From Bretschneidera sinensis (lineage: Eukaryota; Streptophyta; Magnoliopsida; Brassicales; Akaniaceae): 64,000 nucleotides of DNA. Positions 24,080 to 37,113 of this stretch are shown here, piece by piece. The notes under the pieces are model-generated. The model had not been told where the DNA came from. It did not search any database and worked only from the letters and a program-made list of their open reading frames with translations. Made by a program: the position numbers and the translations under genes. The stretch lies in contig CM043705.1 of NCBI GenBank assembly GCA_023935145.1, positions 59,874,584 through 59,938,583 on the forward strand, written 5' to 3'. Numbering within the stretch: position 1 is the first letter of the stretch; each line of letters starts with the position of its first letter.

Positions 24080-26191
24080 ATTATTTTCAAATCAAAGTTT
24101 TCCACAAGAAAGCATAACGTGAAACACACTTGTAATTCCTACCTTGTTCCTTAATGAATAACTAATCAAAATCTAACTAAATTATATAAAATCTTATTCC
24201 GGCCTACATGTACAAGTTAGTGGCTAAATAGAGTACCAAAAATAAGAAAAAAAAATAATAGATGGGAGAGGCTATTTCTGCAGCAGAAATTGCTTCTTCC
24301 ACAAAATTATTTTGTTATTTTTAGTGACGTATGTGTCATTAAAAGAAAAAAAATAAATAATTTGAAAGCAGCTATGTCCTGTCAGCAAACCATATAGGAA
24401 TTTGTGTTGCAAAATCACGATTGTTGCTTCTTCCATTCAGCAAGAATTACTAGGTTAACACAACGGAGAGAAAGAAAGACCTGAAGAAGCAAGGTTTTCT
24501 TTTTCCTCACACTGACTGGGATTTATTTGTCGTTTTTGAAATTAAGCCCGTCTTCAACACAATTTACTATTCTATATGAACAAGTGATCTTCCTAATAAA
24601 AAGTACTGTATGTTGATAAGACAGTGCTACTCTGTACGCAGTTAAATACATTAAATCGATATCTTCCTTTCTTCACAGAATTACAATTCGAATTTACTTA
24701 TACAATTGCAAATCTTTTACAAATTAAACAATCAATTTATTTTACATTGAACTCTTGCTTTTCTGGCCTACTCCTCCTAGAGGTTGCACTGAATCCTGCC
24801 ATATGTATGTGAGCTAAGATGGCGGTAGTGGTTCAAACCCGCTTCGTTGTCATCCCTATTGAATATTTGACGCTGCGATTTCTGCTATTTTTAAAAGATT
24901 TTCCGTTATCTTTTTAAAATATTCATCTAATTCCCCTCGAAAAAATATTTAATTCTATGTAGAAAAAGAATTCATCTAAACAATTTAGTACTGTATCTAA
25001 AAGTTGTAATTATTTTTTTAGATATAAATATTACTCCATATAATTGACAGTAATGTAATTAATATATATATCATGACAACATTCACGTAGGCAATGATGA
25101 GATGCTGAACATTTCATTTACCTTACACATATTGTAATTATTTGATTAAATGTGTAAAACGTTCAAAAGAAAAAAATAACTCCACTTAATTTCAAACTCA
25201 AATAGTGGCCTAAAAATTTTATTTAAAAAAATCATTGTCTTGAAAGAAGTTTATATACATTCAAAATTCAGGTACACATTAATCTTAAGTCACTTAAAAT
25301 AATAGTTTCCTCGTGTTTATTTGCCTAATCCAATTCAAATAACATATTAGTTTTTATATAAATTAATTTCTCTCATTGTTAACAAAAATAGTTTAAAATA
25401 TAAACTACTGCAACAGTACTATAGTGTTGGCACGTGCATTGCACGAGTACATAATTTGTATATATTATAATTTATGAAAGACTTGGGTAAAATGTCATTA
25501 GCTTCCATTTTTTGGATTTTGTTTTCAAACTACAGAATTTGATATTTGCTGATATGTGAGATGTATGACATTTATCGGAGATGTTCCTAATTCTTTATTG
25601 GTTTTAAACCGCATTCATAGTGGAGAAAGTGAAAAACCAAATAAACACATGGGATCAAAACGAAATTACCCAAAAAATATATATGAATGGATCAGAGAAC
25701 CCATAATTGCTAGCTAGCGTGGAAACTGAAAGAAGAATACAATAAAAAAAAAAATTGAAAGAGAAGAAAATCCAAGGCTTTTTGCATTAAATTCTTTTTT
25801 TTTTTTTCGTTATAATTATTGAAGTTAAACTTCTACCAATTAAATGGAACAAAAATTACGATCTCAAACTCACGGAAAGTTACGCTCGAGCTCACCAAAT
25901 CAGTTACCAATTAATATATCCTTAACTGCAACGTAAAAAAGCGTATGTAAATGGGTGGAAACTGAAGATGAGTAATCATTTCTTTTTTCTCTACACGTTT
26001 TACGAACTGCATAATTATTATCTTTTATAAAGCTATAAAGCAAGTAGCTTAATTACTCCACTACTACAGCAGTATTTAAGAGTTAATTAATCAACGGGCT
26101 TTGAGTTGTTGATGAACAAAATGAATTAGTAGTAATAAGTCCATCTCCTTAATTATTTTTGTGTCTTATATTTAAACACTGACGATAAAAA
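24080..26191 (+). other. Intergenic/promoter segment of the repeat unit
   Basis: This is the same spacer as 1233-3344, directly upstream of intact copy 7. No gene was seen. Confidence 0.7.
26026..26040 (+). promoter_or_regulatory. Putative TATA elements of TBL copy 7
   Basis: A TATAAAG pair starting at 26026 lies about 165 bp before the ATG, the same position as in copies 2 and 8. This is motif evidence only. Confidence 0.45.
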
Positions 26192-28691
26192 ATGGGTGCT
26201 TGGCTTCCTATATTTCTTGCTGGTGCAATAGCTTTTGAAGTTTTTGGGGGAAAAGAGGAAGTCAAAGAATGGTGGAAGAAATACGGGATCAAATTTAAAC
26301 CTGACGACCCTTGCTATCCATGTAAGAAAGGCTATAGGACAGATTATGATTGTCGTAAGTGCAAAATAAAAGTAACCCTTTGGAATACAAAACGCCGCTA
26401 TGAAGTATATAGATATGAAACGACTGATTATTGTAATTATTTTGAGGGGAGTTGGGATTATCACAATGATACCACGTCTTGTTACCCTTTTTACAGCTCA
26501 GAAAGTTGCCCTTTTATAGAAAAACAATTTGATTGCCATAAAAATGGTCGACCAGACAAAGATTATCTTAAGTACAGATGGAAGCCCAATTCATGCACGT
26601 TACCAAAGTACGTACATATTTACCAACCTTAATTTTCCTCTCTAAAGTCATTTACTAATTTAATAATTAATTACAGGACTTATAAGACAATTTATATATA
26701 TAAACAGATTTAACGGGAAAGATTTCTTGAGGAGATTTAAAGGAAAACGGATCATGTTTATTGGGGATTCAATGGGTCTTAATCAATGGCAGTCACTCAC
26801 ATGCATGCTTCATACAGCAGAACCACATGCTAAATATACCTTAAAGAGGAAAAGAGGTCTCTCCACATTTAGCTTCCCGGTATGAGAATTTTCTTTTTCC
26901 TTTGAATTACTTTGTCTAAATTATCTTAGGTTAAATTTGGTATTCGTTTAAACTTTGGTGATGAACACTACACTTTTCTTGTTAGTGTAATTTTTTAAAA
27001 AAAAAAAAAAAAAAGAGAGGCGCAGTGCGTAGAAGAAGAAAGTTCGTCATCAAAATAATTCAGAGGTCCCCTTCAATAATTGGGGAGAATATTTAGATTT
27101 CAATACATCATTTGAATGAGTCACGTCAATATTATGGATGTTGTGACATTCATCCAATGATGAATCAATCTCATAAACCATTTTTTAATAAAAAGAAAAA
27201 CAAAATCTATCTATGATACCCTTAATTCATGTAGTGGAGAATAAAACCACTAACCACTCATTTACTAAATTGTTACGATTACTAAAATATCATACCGCAC
27301 TTCAATTTCATTTTTCTTTTTGTAGAGCTACAATGTTTCGTTAATGTTCTCCCGCAATGCACTGCTAGTTGATGTTGTTAGGGAGGAAGGTCGGCGAATT
27401 TTAAAACTTAATTCCATTAATGATGGAGAAATATGGAAGGGAATCGATGCATTGATCTTCAATACATGGCATTGGTGGCTTCACAGTGGATCCAAAACAC
27501 CGTAAGTTTTTCATTAACACTTGATTTGTGTCTCTAAATATTGAGGATTTTTTTTTAACTGAAAAGTGCAATCAATCATATATACCCTCTTCATATGTTT
27601 GTGTTCATAGATTGAATTCTATTAAAAAAGACAATTGATTCCCTTGAACCGCAATCTCAGGTGTCTATCCTTCAAAAATATTAGTTGAAGTTACTTTTGG
27701 TTTTATAGAACCATATATATATACCAGGATCTTTTCCATTACATTGGTTCATCACATGATTTCTGAGTTGTTCACTCTAACCTTGCATACGAGGATCACA
27801 ATCTCGTTGAAATTTCAAATTTCCACGCATCTTGACCATTTCATATCGTTTTACCAAATAACTCAGGATTTTCCAATAAAATTCAGAATTTGTGTGATAT
27901 TTCGAAAAATCCTTCAATTTCCATGAATAGATAGGTAATATTTCGAGGAATTTTTTTTTGTTAATTTCTGGAAATTGAACAAATTAATTCTTGATGATGG
28001 AATTTTTTACCCTTTTACAATTTCAAATTGAAATCGAAATTTTCATCTGTACTTCCGTATTTCTTTTAGTCTCGAAATCTTTGTTGAAATCAAAATTAAA
28101 ATCCTTGCTTTTATGTGATATTTCTATTCTAAAAAAAAAAAAATTAACCTTACAGATGGGATGTTATTCAAGATGGGGAATCTACATACAAAGACATGGA
28201 TCGCTTGGTTGCATACGAGAAAGCATTGAATACGTGGGCTAGATGGGTAAATTCTAATGTGGATACTACCAAAACCAAAATCTTCTTCCAGGGTGTTTCT
28301 CCAGATCATCACAAGTAAGTAAATTTCTATAGAGTGCCATATGTATTTGTTACATATCTTCATATTTTTCTTTCTTTTTTTTTAACACAGTTCAAGAGAT
28401 TGGGGGGATCAAAATGCGAAGACTTGCAAAGGGGAAACACATCCATTGCTTGAGTCTATGTATCCAGGAGGTTTACATAAAGCGGAAGCAATTCTAGAAA
28501 AAGTAATAGGTACAATGCAAAAGAAAGTTCGTCTGCTTAATGTGACAACCTTCTCACAACTAAGGAAAGATGGTCACCCCTCGTCCTACGGTCATGTAGA
28601 ATCCCTTGGAACAGACTGCAGCCATTGGTGTCTCCCCGAACTTCCTGATACCTGGAATGAACTCCTATATGCAACTCTACTTCAGAACTAG
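26192..28691 (+). CDS. TBL: TBL copy 7, intact five-exon PC-esterase/O-acetyltransferase-like gene
   Basis: Exons are 26192-26607, 26708-26879, 27326-27501, 28156-28314 and 28391-28691, giving 407 codons. Donors (GTACGT, GTATGA, GTAAGT, GTAAGT) and acceptors (CAG, TAG, CAG, CAG) are all good. The product has an N-terminal hydrophobic anchor ([20 protein letters not shown]), CxxC-x9-CxxC (41-57), PMR5N (about 81-139), GDS (158-160), the NTWHWW block (242-247), SPDHHN (303-308) and DCSHWC (383-388). Family knowledge: TBL proteins are Golgi type II enzymes that acetylate xylan, mannan or pectin, using the GDS Ser and the DxxH Asp/His. The substrate cannot be read from sequence. The general pattern resembles the PMR5/TBL41-45 side of the family (moderate confidence). 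Specific changes are C97, K186, E215, R355, F362 and E391 (LPELPD, where others have LPGLPD). Confidence 0.92.
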
Positions 28692-30801
28692 ATTATTTTC
28701 AAATCAAAGTTTTTCACAAGAAAGCATAACGTGAAACACACTTGTAATTCCTACCTTGTTCCTTAATGAATAACTAATCAAAATCTAACAAAATTATATA
28801 AAATCTTATTCTGGCCTACATGTACAAGTTAGTGGCTAAATAGAGTACCAAAAATAAGAAAAAAAATTAATAGATGGGAGAGGCTATTTCTGCAGCAGAA
28901 ATTGCTTCTTCCACAAAATTATTTTGTTCTTTTTAGTGACGTATGTGTCATTAAAAGAAAAAAAATAAATAATTTGAAAGCAGCTATGTCCTGTCAGCAA
29001 ACCATATAGGAATTTGTGTTGCAAAATCACGATTGTTGCTTCTTCCATTCAGCAAGAATTACTAGGTTAACACAACGGAGAGAATGAAAGACCTGAAGAA
29101 GCAAGGTTTTCTTTGTCCTCACATTGACCGGGATTTATTTGTAGTTTTTGAAATTAAAACAGTCTTCAAGACAATTTACTATTCTATATGAACAAGTGAT
29201 CTTCCTAATAAAAAGTACTGTATGTTGATAAGACAGTGCTACTCTGTACGCAGTTAAATACATTAAATCGATATCTTCTTTTCTTCACAGAATTACAATT
29301 CGAATTTTCTTATACAATTGCAAATCTTTTACAAATTAAACAATCAATTTATTTTACATTGAACTCTTGCTTTTCTGCACTACTCATCCTAGAGGTTGCA
29401 CTGAATCCTGCCATATGTATGTGAGCTAAGATGGCGGTAGTGGTTCAAACCCGCTTCGTTGTCATCCCTATTGAATATTTGACGCTGTGATTTCTGCTAT
29501 TTTTCAAAGATTTTCCGTTATCTTATTAAAATATTCATCTAATTCCCCTCGAAAAAATATTTAATTCTATGTAGAAAAAGAATTCATCTAAACAATTTAG
29601 TACTCTATCTAAAATTTGTAATTATTTTTTTAGATATAAATATTACTCCATATAATTGACAGTAATGTAATTAATATATATATCATGACAACATTCACGT
29701 AGGCAATGATGAGATGCTGAACATTTCATTTACCTTACACATATTGTAATTATTTGATTAAATGTGAAAAACGTTCAAAAGAAAAAAATAACTCCACTTA
29801 ATTTCAAACTCAAATATGGGCCTAAAAATTTTATTTAAAAAAATCATTGTCTTGAAAGAAGTTTATATACATTCAAAATTCAGGTACACATTAATCTTAA
29901 GTCACTTAAAATAATAGGTTCCTCGTGTTTATTTGCCTAATCCAATTCAAATAACATATTAGTTTTTATATAAATTAATTTCTCTCATTGTTAACAAAAA
30001 TAGTTTAAAATATAAACTACTGCAACAGTACTATAGTGTTGGCACGTGCATTGTACGAGTACATAATTTGTATATATTATAATTTATGAAAGACTTGGGT
30101 AAAATGTCATTAGCTTCCATTTTTTGGATTTTGTTTTCAAACTACAGAATTTGATATTTGTTGATATGTGAGATGTATGACATTTATCGGAGATGTTCCT
30201 AATTCTTTATTGGTTTTAAACCGCATTCATAGTGGAGAAAGTGAAAAACCAAATAAACACATGGGATCAAAACGAAATTACCCAAAAAATATATATGAAT
30301 GGATCAGAGAACCCATAATTGCTAGCTAGCGTGGAAACTGAAACAAGAATACAATAAAAAAAAATTGAAAGAGAAGAAAATCCAAGGCTTTTTGCATTAA
30401 ATTCTTTTTTTTTTTTTCGTTATAATTATTGAAGTTAAACTTCTACCAATTAAATGGAACAAAAATTACGATCTCAAACTCACGGAAAATTACGCTCGAG
30501 CTCACCAAATCAGTTACCAATTAATATATCCTTAACTGCAACGTAAAAAAGCGTATGTAAATGGGTGGAAACTGAAGATGAGTAATCATTTCTTTTTTCT
30601 CTACACGTTTTACGAACTGCATAATTATTATCTTTTATAAAGCTATAAAGCAAGTAGCTTAATTACTCCACTACTACAGCAGTATTTAAGAGTTAATTAA
30701 TCAACGGGCTTTGAGTTGTTGATGAACAAAATGAATTAGTAGTAATAAGTCCATCTCCTTAATTGTTTTTGTGTCTTATATTTAAACACTGACGATAAAA
30801 A
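28692..30801 (+). other. Intergenic/promoter segment of the repeat unit
   Basis: This is the same spacer as 1233-3344, between the two intact genes. No gene was seen. Confidence 0.7.
30636..30650 (+). promoter_or_regulatory. Putative TATA elements of TBL copy 8
   Basis: A TATAAAG pair starting at 30636 lies about 165 bp before the ATG. It is conserved with copies 2 and 7. Confidence 0.45.
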
Positions 30802-33297
30802 ATGGGTGCTTGGCTTCCTATATTTCTTGCTGGTGCAATAGCTTTTGAAGTTTTTGGGGGAAAAGAGGAAGTCAAAGAATGGTGGAAGAAATACGGGATC
30901 AAATTTAAACCTGACGACCCTTGCTATCCATGTAAGAAAGGCTATAGGACAGATTATGATTGTCGTAAGTGCAAAATAAAAGTAACCCTTTGGAATACAA
31001 AACGCCGCTATGAAGTATATAGATATGAAACGACTGATTATTGTAATTATTTTGAGGGGAGTTGGGATTATCACAATGATACCACGTCTTCTTACCCTTT
31101 TTACAGCTCAGAAAGTTGCCCTTTTATAGAAAAACAATTTGATTGCCATAAAAATGGTCGACCAGACAAAGATTATCTTAAGTACAGATGGAAGCCCAAT
31201 TCATGCACCTTACCAAAGTACGTACATATTTACCAACCTTAATTTTCCTCTCTAAAGTCATTTACTAATTTAATAATTAATTACATGACTTATAAGACAA
31301 TTTATATATATAAACAGATTTAACGGGAAAGATTTCATGAGGAGATTTAAAGGAAAACGGATCATGTTTATTGGGGATTCAATGGGTCTTAATCAATGGC
31401 AGTCACTCACATGCATGCTTCATACAGCAGAACCACATGCTAAATATACCTTAACGAGGAAAAGAGGTCTCTCCACATTTAGCTTCCCGGTATGAGAATT
31501 TTCTTTTTCCTTTGAATTACTTTGTCTAAATTATCTTAGGTTAAATTTGGTATTCGTTTAAACTTTGGTGATGAACACTACACTTTTCTTGTTAGTGTAA
31601 TTTTTAAAAAAAAAAAATAAAGAGAGGCACAGTGCGTAGAAGAAGAAAGTTCGTCATCAAAATAATTCAGAGGTCCCCTTCAATAATTGGGGAGAATATT
31701 TAGATTTCAATGCATCATTTGAATGAGTCACGTCAATATTATGGATGTTGTGACATTCATCCAATGATGAATCAATCTCATAAACCATTTTTTAATAAAA
31801 AGAAAAACAAAATCTATCTATGATACCCTTAATTCATGTAGTGGAGAATAAAACCACTAACCACTCATTTACTAAATTGTTACGATTACTAAAATATCAT
31901 ACCGCACTTCAATTTCATTTTTCTTTTTGTAGAGCTACAATGTTTCGTTAATGTTCTCCCGCAATGCACTGCTAGTTGATGTTGTTAGGGAGGAAGGTCG
32001 GCGAATTTTAAAACTTAATTCCATTAACGATGGAGAAATATGGAAGGGAATCGATGCATTGATCTTCAATACATGGCATTGGTGGCTTCACAGTGGATCC
32101 AAAACACCGTAAGTTTTTCATTAACACTTGATTTGTGTCTCTAAATATTGAGGATTTTTTTTAACTGAAAAGTGCAATCAATCATATATACCCTCTTCAT
32201 ATGTTTGTGTTCATAGATTGAATTCTATTAAAAAAGACAATTGATTCCCTTGAACCGCAATCTTAGGTGTCTATCCTTCAAAAATATTAGTTGAAGTTTC
32301 TTTTGGTTTTATAGAACCTTATATATATACCAGGATCTTTTCCATTACATTGGTTCATCACATGATTTCTGAGTTGTTCACTCTGACCTTGCATACGAGG
32401 ATCGCAATCTCGTTGAAATTTCAAATTTCCACGCATCTTGACCATTTCATATCGTTTTACCAAATAACTCAGGATTTTCCAATAAAATTCAGAATTTGTG
32501 TGATATTTCGAAAAATCCTTCAATTTCCATGAATAGATAGGTAATATTTCGAGGAATTTTTTTTTGTCAATTTCTGGAAATTGAACAAATTAATTCTTGA
32601 TGATGGAATTTTTTACCCTTTTACAATTTCAAATTGAAATCGAAATTTTCATCTGTACTTCCGTATTTCTTTTAGTCTCGAAATCTTTGTTGAAATCAAA
32701 ATTAAAAACCTTGCTTTTATGTGATATTTCTATTCTAAAAAAAAAAAAATTAACCTTACAGATGGGATGTTATTCAAGATGGGGAATCTACATACAAAGA
32801 CATGGATCGCTTGGTTGCATACGAGAAAGCATTGAATACGTGGGCTAGATGGGTAAATTCTAATGTGGATACTACCAAAACCAAAATCTTCTTCCAGGGT
32901 GTTTCTCCAGATCATCACAAGTAAGTAAATTTCTATAGAGTGTCATATGTATTTGTTACATATCTTCATATTTTTCTTTCTTTTTTTTTAACACAGTTCA
33001 AGAGATTGGGGGGATCAAAATGCGAAGACTTGCAAAGGGGAAACACATCCATTGCTTGAGTCTATGTATCCAGGAGGTTTACATAAAGCGGAAGCAATTC
33101 TAGAAAAAGTAATAGGTACAATGCAAAAGAAAGTTCGTCTGCTTAATGTGACAACCTTATCACAACTAAGGAAAGATGGTCACCCCTCGTCCTACGGTCA
33201 TGTAGAATCCCTTGGAACAGACTGCAGCCATTGGTGTCTCCCCGGACTTCCTGATACCTGGAATGAACTCCTATATGCAACTCTACTTCAGAACTAG
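30802..33297 (+). CDS. TBL: TBL copy 8, intact five-exon PC-esterase/O-acetyltransferase-like gene
   Basis: Exons are 30802-31217, 31318-31489, 31933-32108, 32762-32920 and 32997-33297, giving 407 codons. All splice borders are canonical and no stop interrupts the frame. Domain order and motifs are as in copy 7: anchor, CxxC-x9-CxxC, PMR5N, GDS at 158-160, DxxH at 383-386. Differences from copy 7 are S97, T186, M145 in place of Leu (KDFMRRF), L362 and the usual LPGLPD. It is the last gene of the plus array; its downstream spacer is cut at 34403 by retroelement sequence. Copies 7 and 8 are the best candidates for expressed enzymes here. Confidence 0.93.
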
Positions 33298-34403
33298 ATT
33301 ATTTTCAAATCAAAGTTTTTCACAAGAAAGCATAACGTGAGACACACTTGTAATTCCTACCTTGTTCCTTAATGAATAACTAATCAAAATCTAACAAAAT
33401 TATATAAAATCTTATTCTGGCCTACATGTACAAGTTAGTGGCTAAATAGAGTACCAAAAATAAGAAAAAAAATTAATAGATGGGAGAGGCTATTTCTGGA
33501 GCAGAAATCGCTTCTTCCACAAAATTATTTAGTTCTTTTTAGTGACGTATGTGTCATTAAAAGAAAAAAAATAAATAATTTGAAAGCAGCTATGTCCTGT
33601 CAGCAAACCATATAGGAATTTGTGTTGCAAAATCACGATTGTTGCTTCTTCCATTCAGCAAGAATTACTAGGTTAACACAACGGAGAGAAAGAAAGACCT
33701 GAAGAAGCAAGGTTTTCTTTTTCCTCACACTGACCGGGATTTATTTGTCGTTTTTTAAATTAAGCCAGTCTTCAACACAATTTACTATTCTATATGAACA
33801 AGTGATCTTCCTAATAAAAAGTACTGTATGTTGATAAGACAGTGCTACTCTGTACGCAGTTAAATACATTAAATCGATAGCTTCTTTTCTTCACAGAATT
33901 ACAATTCGAATTTACTTTTACAATTGCAAATCTTTTACAAATTAAACAATCAATTTATTTTACATTGAACTCTTGCTTTTCTGGCCTACTCCTCCTAGAG
34001 GTTGCACTGAATCCTACCATATGTATGTGAGCTAAGATGGCGGTAGTGGTTCAAACCCGCTTCGTTGTCATCCCTATTGAATATTTGACGCTGCGATTTC
34101 TGCTATTTTTAAAAGATTTTCCGTTATCTTATTAAAATATTCATCTAATTCCCCTTGAAAAAATATTTAATTCTATGTAGAAAAAGAATTCATCTAAACA
34201 ATTTAGTACTCTATCTAAAAGTTGTAATTATTTTTTTAGATATAAATATTACTCCATATAATTGACAGTAATGTAATTAATATATATATCATGACAACAT
34301 TCACGTAGGCAATGATGAGATGCTGAACATTTCATTTACCTTACACATATTGTAATTATTTGATTAAATGTGAAAAACGTTCAAAAGAAAAAAATAACTC
34401 CAC
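33298..34403 (+). other. Truncated intergenic segment, end of plus array
   Basis: The unit spacer continues to AATAACTCCAC (about 34403), then changes abruptly to gypsy sequence. The next gene's TATA region and exons are absent. No gene was seen. Confidence 0.75.
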
Positions 34404-34537
34404 CAACACCTTGCCGCCGTTACTGGTTGTAATATGGATCACTTTCCTACTATGCCACCCTATCCGGGTTCATCTTTTGATCCACCTCCCGAGGAAGGTG
34501 AAGGGAATGAAGCAGAAGATGAGGACTTCAACGATTA

Positions 34538-35543
34538 GTTTTGGGTTCTATCTTTTGTTTTCCTATTTTTGTTTTGTTATCACCTCACTATCCCACCATA
34601 TATTGTGTTTTCCCTTTTCCTTATTTTCTTTTTCGTTTTTTATTTTTACATTTATAGTTATTCTTCTCCATTTTATGTCCTAACCTAACATATGGTGAGA
34701 ATCTTAAGGGTACACCGCGGTTGTTTTCTTTTTGTTGTCTTGTTTTATGTTGTAAATCGAAATTTCAGCAAGAGGAATGGCATGTAATTCACCGGGTAGT
34801 GCACAATCTTCAACACTCGTGCACTCGTGCTTACAAAGAGAGTTTCCTTTACTTTCTCTTTAACATTGAGGACAATGCCATTTTTAAGTTGGGGGTGGAA
34901 GAGACATATTTCTTTTTCATTAAATTGCTTGGTGTTACCTTCCCTTATCTTTTGTTTTAAGTATGCTTTGTGTTTGCCTTGGATGTAATTCACATGTCAA
35001 TGATATAAGCTTAATTGAGATAACATATAGCATTTAGAAGTAGTTAAATCTTGCTTTGGTTTGAGAATAATTTAAGTGTCAATCTTTATTTGGTTACCTT
35101 AGTCTAACATTACATGCTTATTAAAGACCTATTGATCCAATGAAGTGTGATTTTTCTACAATAGTGGAGAATGATTTGACAAATAAGCCTATGGAGCTTG
35201 TTTATGTGATAGATGTCACACAATTTATTATGCTTTTAGAGACCAAGACTTGTATTCATGAATGTTATGCATAAAATCATCCGGGTGTTCAGATTAATGG
35301 ATTGTGGTAAGATGGATGATAAGAGTCGATAACGATTTCAAGATTGATGTTTGGATTACTTTTGGACTTAAATGATATTTAATGATTCTATGTGTTGCGT
35401 ATTATGTGCAATTTCTGAGACAAAAATGTGAATTGCTCCTTGTTTAACACTAGCATCGCTCTACCTTGTTTTGATTCCTACCATAGAATTCATCTTTCAT
35501 TTCGCTTGAATTGCTAGGGACTAGCAATAAGCTAGTTGGGGGT
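34538..35543 (+). other. Non-coding 3' internal region of the gypsy element
   Basis: AT-rich, with no convincing coding sequence. It ends in the polypurine tract before 35544. Confidence 0.6.
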
Positions 35544-35810
35544 TGTGATGAGAGCCATAAAATGCAACTCAACAACGCTTAATCATTAACATTTTAGAGC
35601 TGATCTCGGTCTTAATCGCACTTTTATATGTTAATAACTCTAAGGTGATATTCATAAATCATTGACTTAATTCGATGCATTTTCAGGTGCCTTGAAGTCC
35701 AAAAGAAATAGAAAAGATATCATCGCTTAAAGCACAAAGTTTCGATACATATAGGAGTGAAAGAGTGGTTACGAAGAGACAAAATCATGAAAAGCATTCA
35801 AAACCCAAGT
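35544..35810 (+). repeat. Gypsy LTR, left part
   Basis: Starts TGTGATGAGAGCC after the polypurine tract and is interrupted by the Sirevirus after CCAAG. Confidence 0.65.
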
Positions 35811-36116
35811 GTTGACCCTCGCCCGTATTTTAATGATGGCAAAACACAACTATTATTTAACTAACATGTTTAAACTAAGTTGTATTAAGGATCAAACACA
35901 TTCAACCAAGGAACAAAGTGCAAAAACTAGAACCAAATCAAGTATCAAGTGAAGACTGAAGATCTAGTATAGGTCTTAAGGTTTAGAACCAATGTAAGTC
36001 TCACTCATACATTGTATTAGCTTGTTCAATGGCTCAAACACAAAAGGTTTTTCTAAAACCATTATTTTTAAATGTTTTTAATGAAAAACAGAAGAAAAAC
36101 TGGGTTGGAAAACAAC

Positions 36117-36383
36117 CTAGTCGACTGGGTATATATACCAGTCGACTGGTATATAGGTCAGAAGGTACCCAGTCGACTGGATGAAACAACCCAGTCGACT
36201 GGTACTTTGACCAGTAAGTTTCCAGTCGACTGGATGAATCATCCCAGTCGACTGGTAAAATGGACAGAAAGTCCCCAGTCGACTGGATGATATATACCAG
36301 TCGACTGGATACCCAGAAGGTCTGAAAACGAGTATTTTTCAAGTGAACCCAGTCAACTGGTATCTCGACCCAGTCGACTGGTA
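36117..36383 (+). repeat. Cluster of CCAGTCGACTGG palindromes in the LTR
   Basis: About ten copies of the 12-bp perfect palindrome or one-base variants, spaced about 18-55 bp apart. It ends about 95 bp before the TATA box. The same cluster is in the 3' LTR (about 45198-45465) and before ORF3. Confidence 0.9.
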
Positions 36384-36476
36384 ATTCAAAAATATGACCG
36401 TTGGACTCCAAATCTGAATGTTTTAAAGTAAATCTTTTTCAAATTAAAGTCCAAAACGGTCATATTATTTGATTGC

Positions 36477-36484
36477 TATATAAA
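36477..36484 (+). promoter_or_regulatory. Sirevirus LTR TATA box
   Basis: TATATAAA downstream of the palindrome cluster, at the expected U3/R position. The 3' LTR has TATAGAAA at the matching site (45559-45566). Confidence 0.65.
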
Positions 36485-37059
36485 CCCATTCAGCAAAGCA
36501 TTCAATAAGAAGAAGCACATATTCAAAAAGAGTTGATCTCATATAATCAAGTTTTTATACTCTTGAAACACAAAAAGCTTTGTAATAATCTTGTTGAGCC
36601 ATTTCTTCAAGCTTTACCTTGAAAGAGAGACATTTCTGTTGTAATAAGCTTTCATTTGCTGTCTCTCTACCTTTTACTTTACACCATCTTTGTAAAGGGA
36701 TTACTTCCGAGAGGAAGGGGAAACTTCAGAAATGAATGGGATTTTTCGGTTTAAGCAATTCCTGTAAATTGCTTGTGTACGGTTTGTGCAACACCCGGCT
36801 AAGTTGTGCGACTAAGTTTTCTTAGTGGATTACTTCAAGGAGTTCCTTGAAGAGAGTGGATGTAGGGTCGGAACGAATCTGATATTGCCGAACCACTATA
36901 ACTGTGTTTGCATCCTCTTTCCTTAAACTCCTTATTTACAGCTTATTACTTATATTAATTATTTGTTGCTTATCAGTTTTTATAAACTTGTATAAATTCC
37001 GCAAAAGTTTTTAAAAACCCAATTCACCCTCCCTCTTGGGTTGAAACCTCGAGCTACAA

Positions 37060-37073
37060 TTAGTATCAGAGCT
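37060..37073 (+). other. Sirevirus primer-binding site
   Basis: TTAGTATCAGAGC lies directly after the LTR and resembles TGGTATCAGAGC, the initiator Met-tRNA complement, with a changed second base pair. Confidence 0.65.
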
Positions 37074-37113
37074 TCGTTCTCTTTGTTAGGCTTAAATTCC
37101 TAGAGTTGATCCA

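Larger units (their letters stand above)
13422..34403 (+). repeat. Tandem array of the 4.6-kb TBL unit, part 2
   Basis: Units have ATGs at 16988, 21593, 26192 and 30802 (periods 4605, 4599, 4610), preceded by the deleted unit of copy 4. The single-base differences are copy-specific, so they are real separate copies. Confidence 0.95.
35811..37058 (+). repeat. Sirevirus 5' LTR
   Basis: 1248 bp, TGTTGACCC...GAGCTACA. It contains about ten CCAGTCGACTGG-type palindromes at 36117-36383 and a TATATAAA box at 36477-36484. Confidence 0.93.

Noticed and set aside
13422..34403. Assembly artefact as the cause of the repeated units
   Set aside because: Units differ by specific substitutions, indels and lesions, so they are not collapsed or copied reads. 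Long reads would still be decisive.
36034..36411. Coding frames across the CCAGTCGACTGG arrays
   Set aside because: The frames merely read through the palindromes in each direction, inside LTRs.
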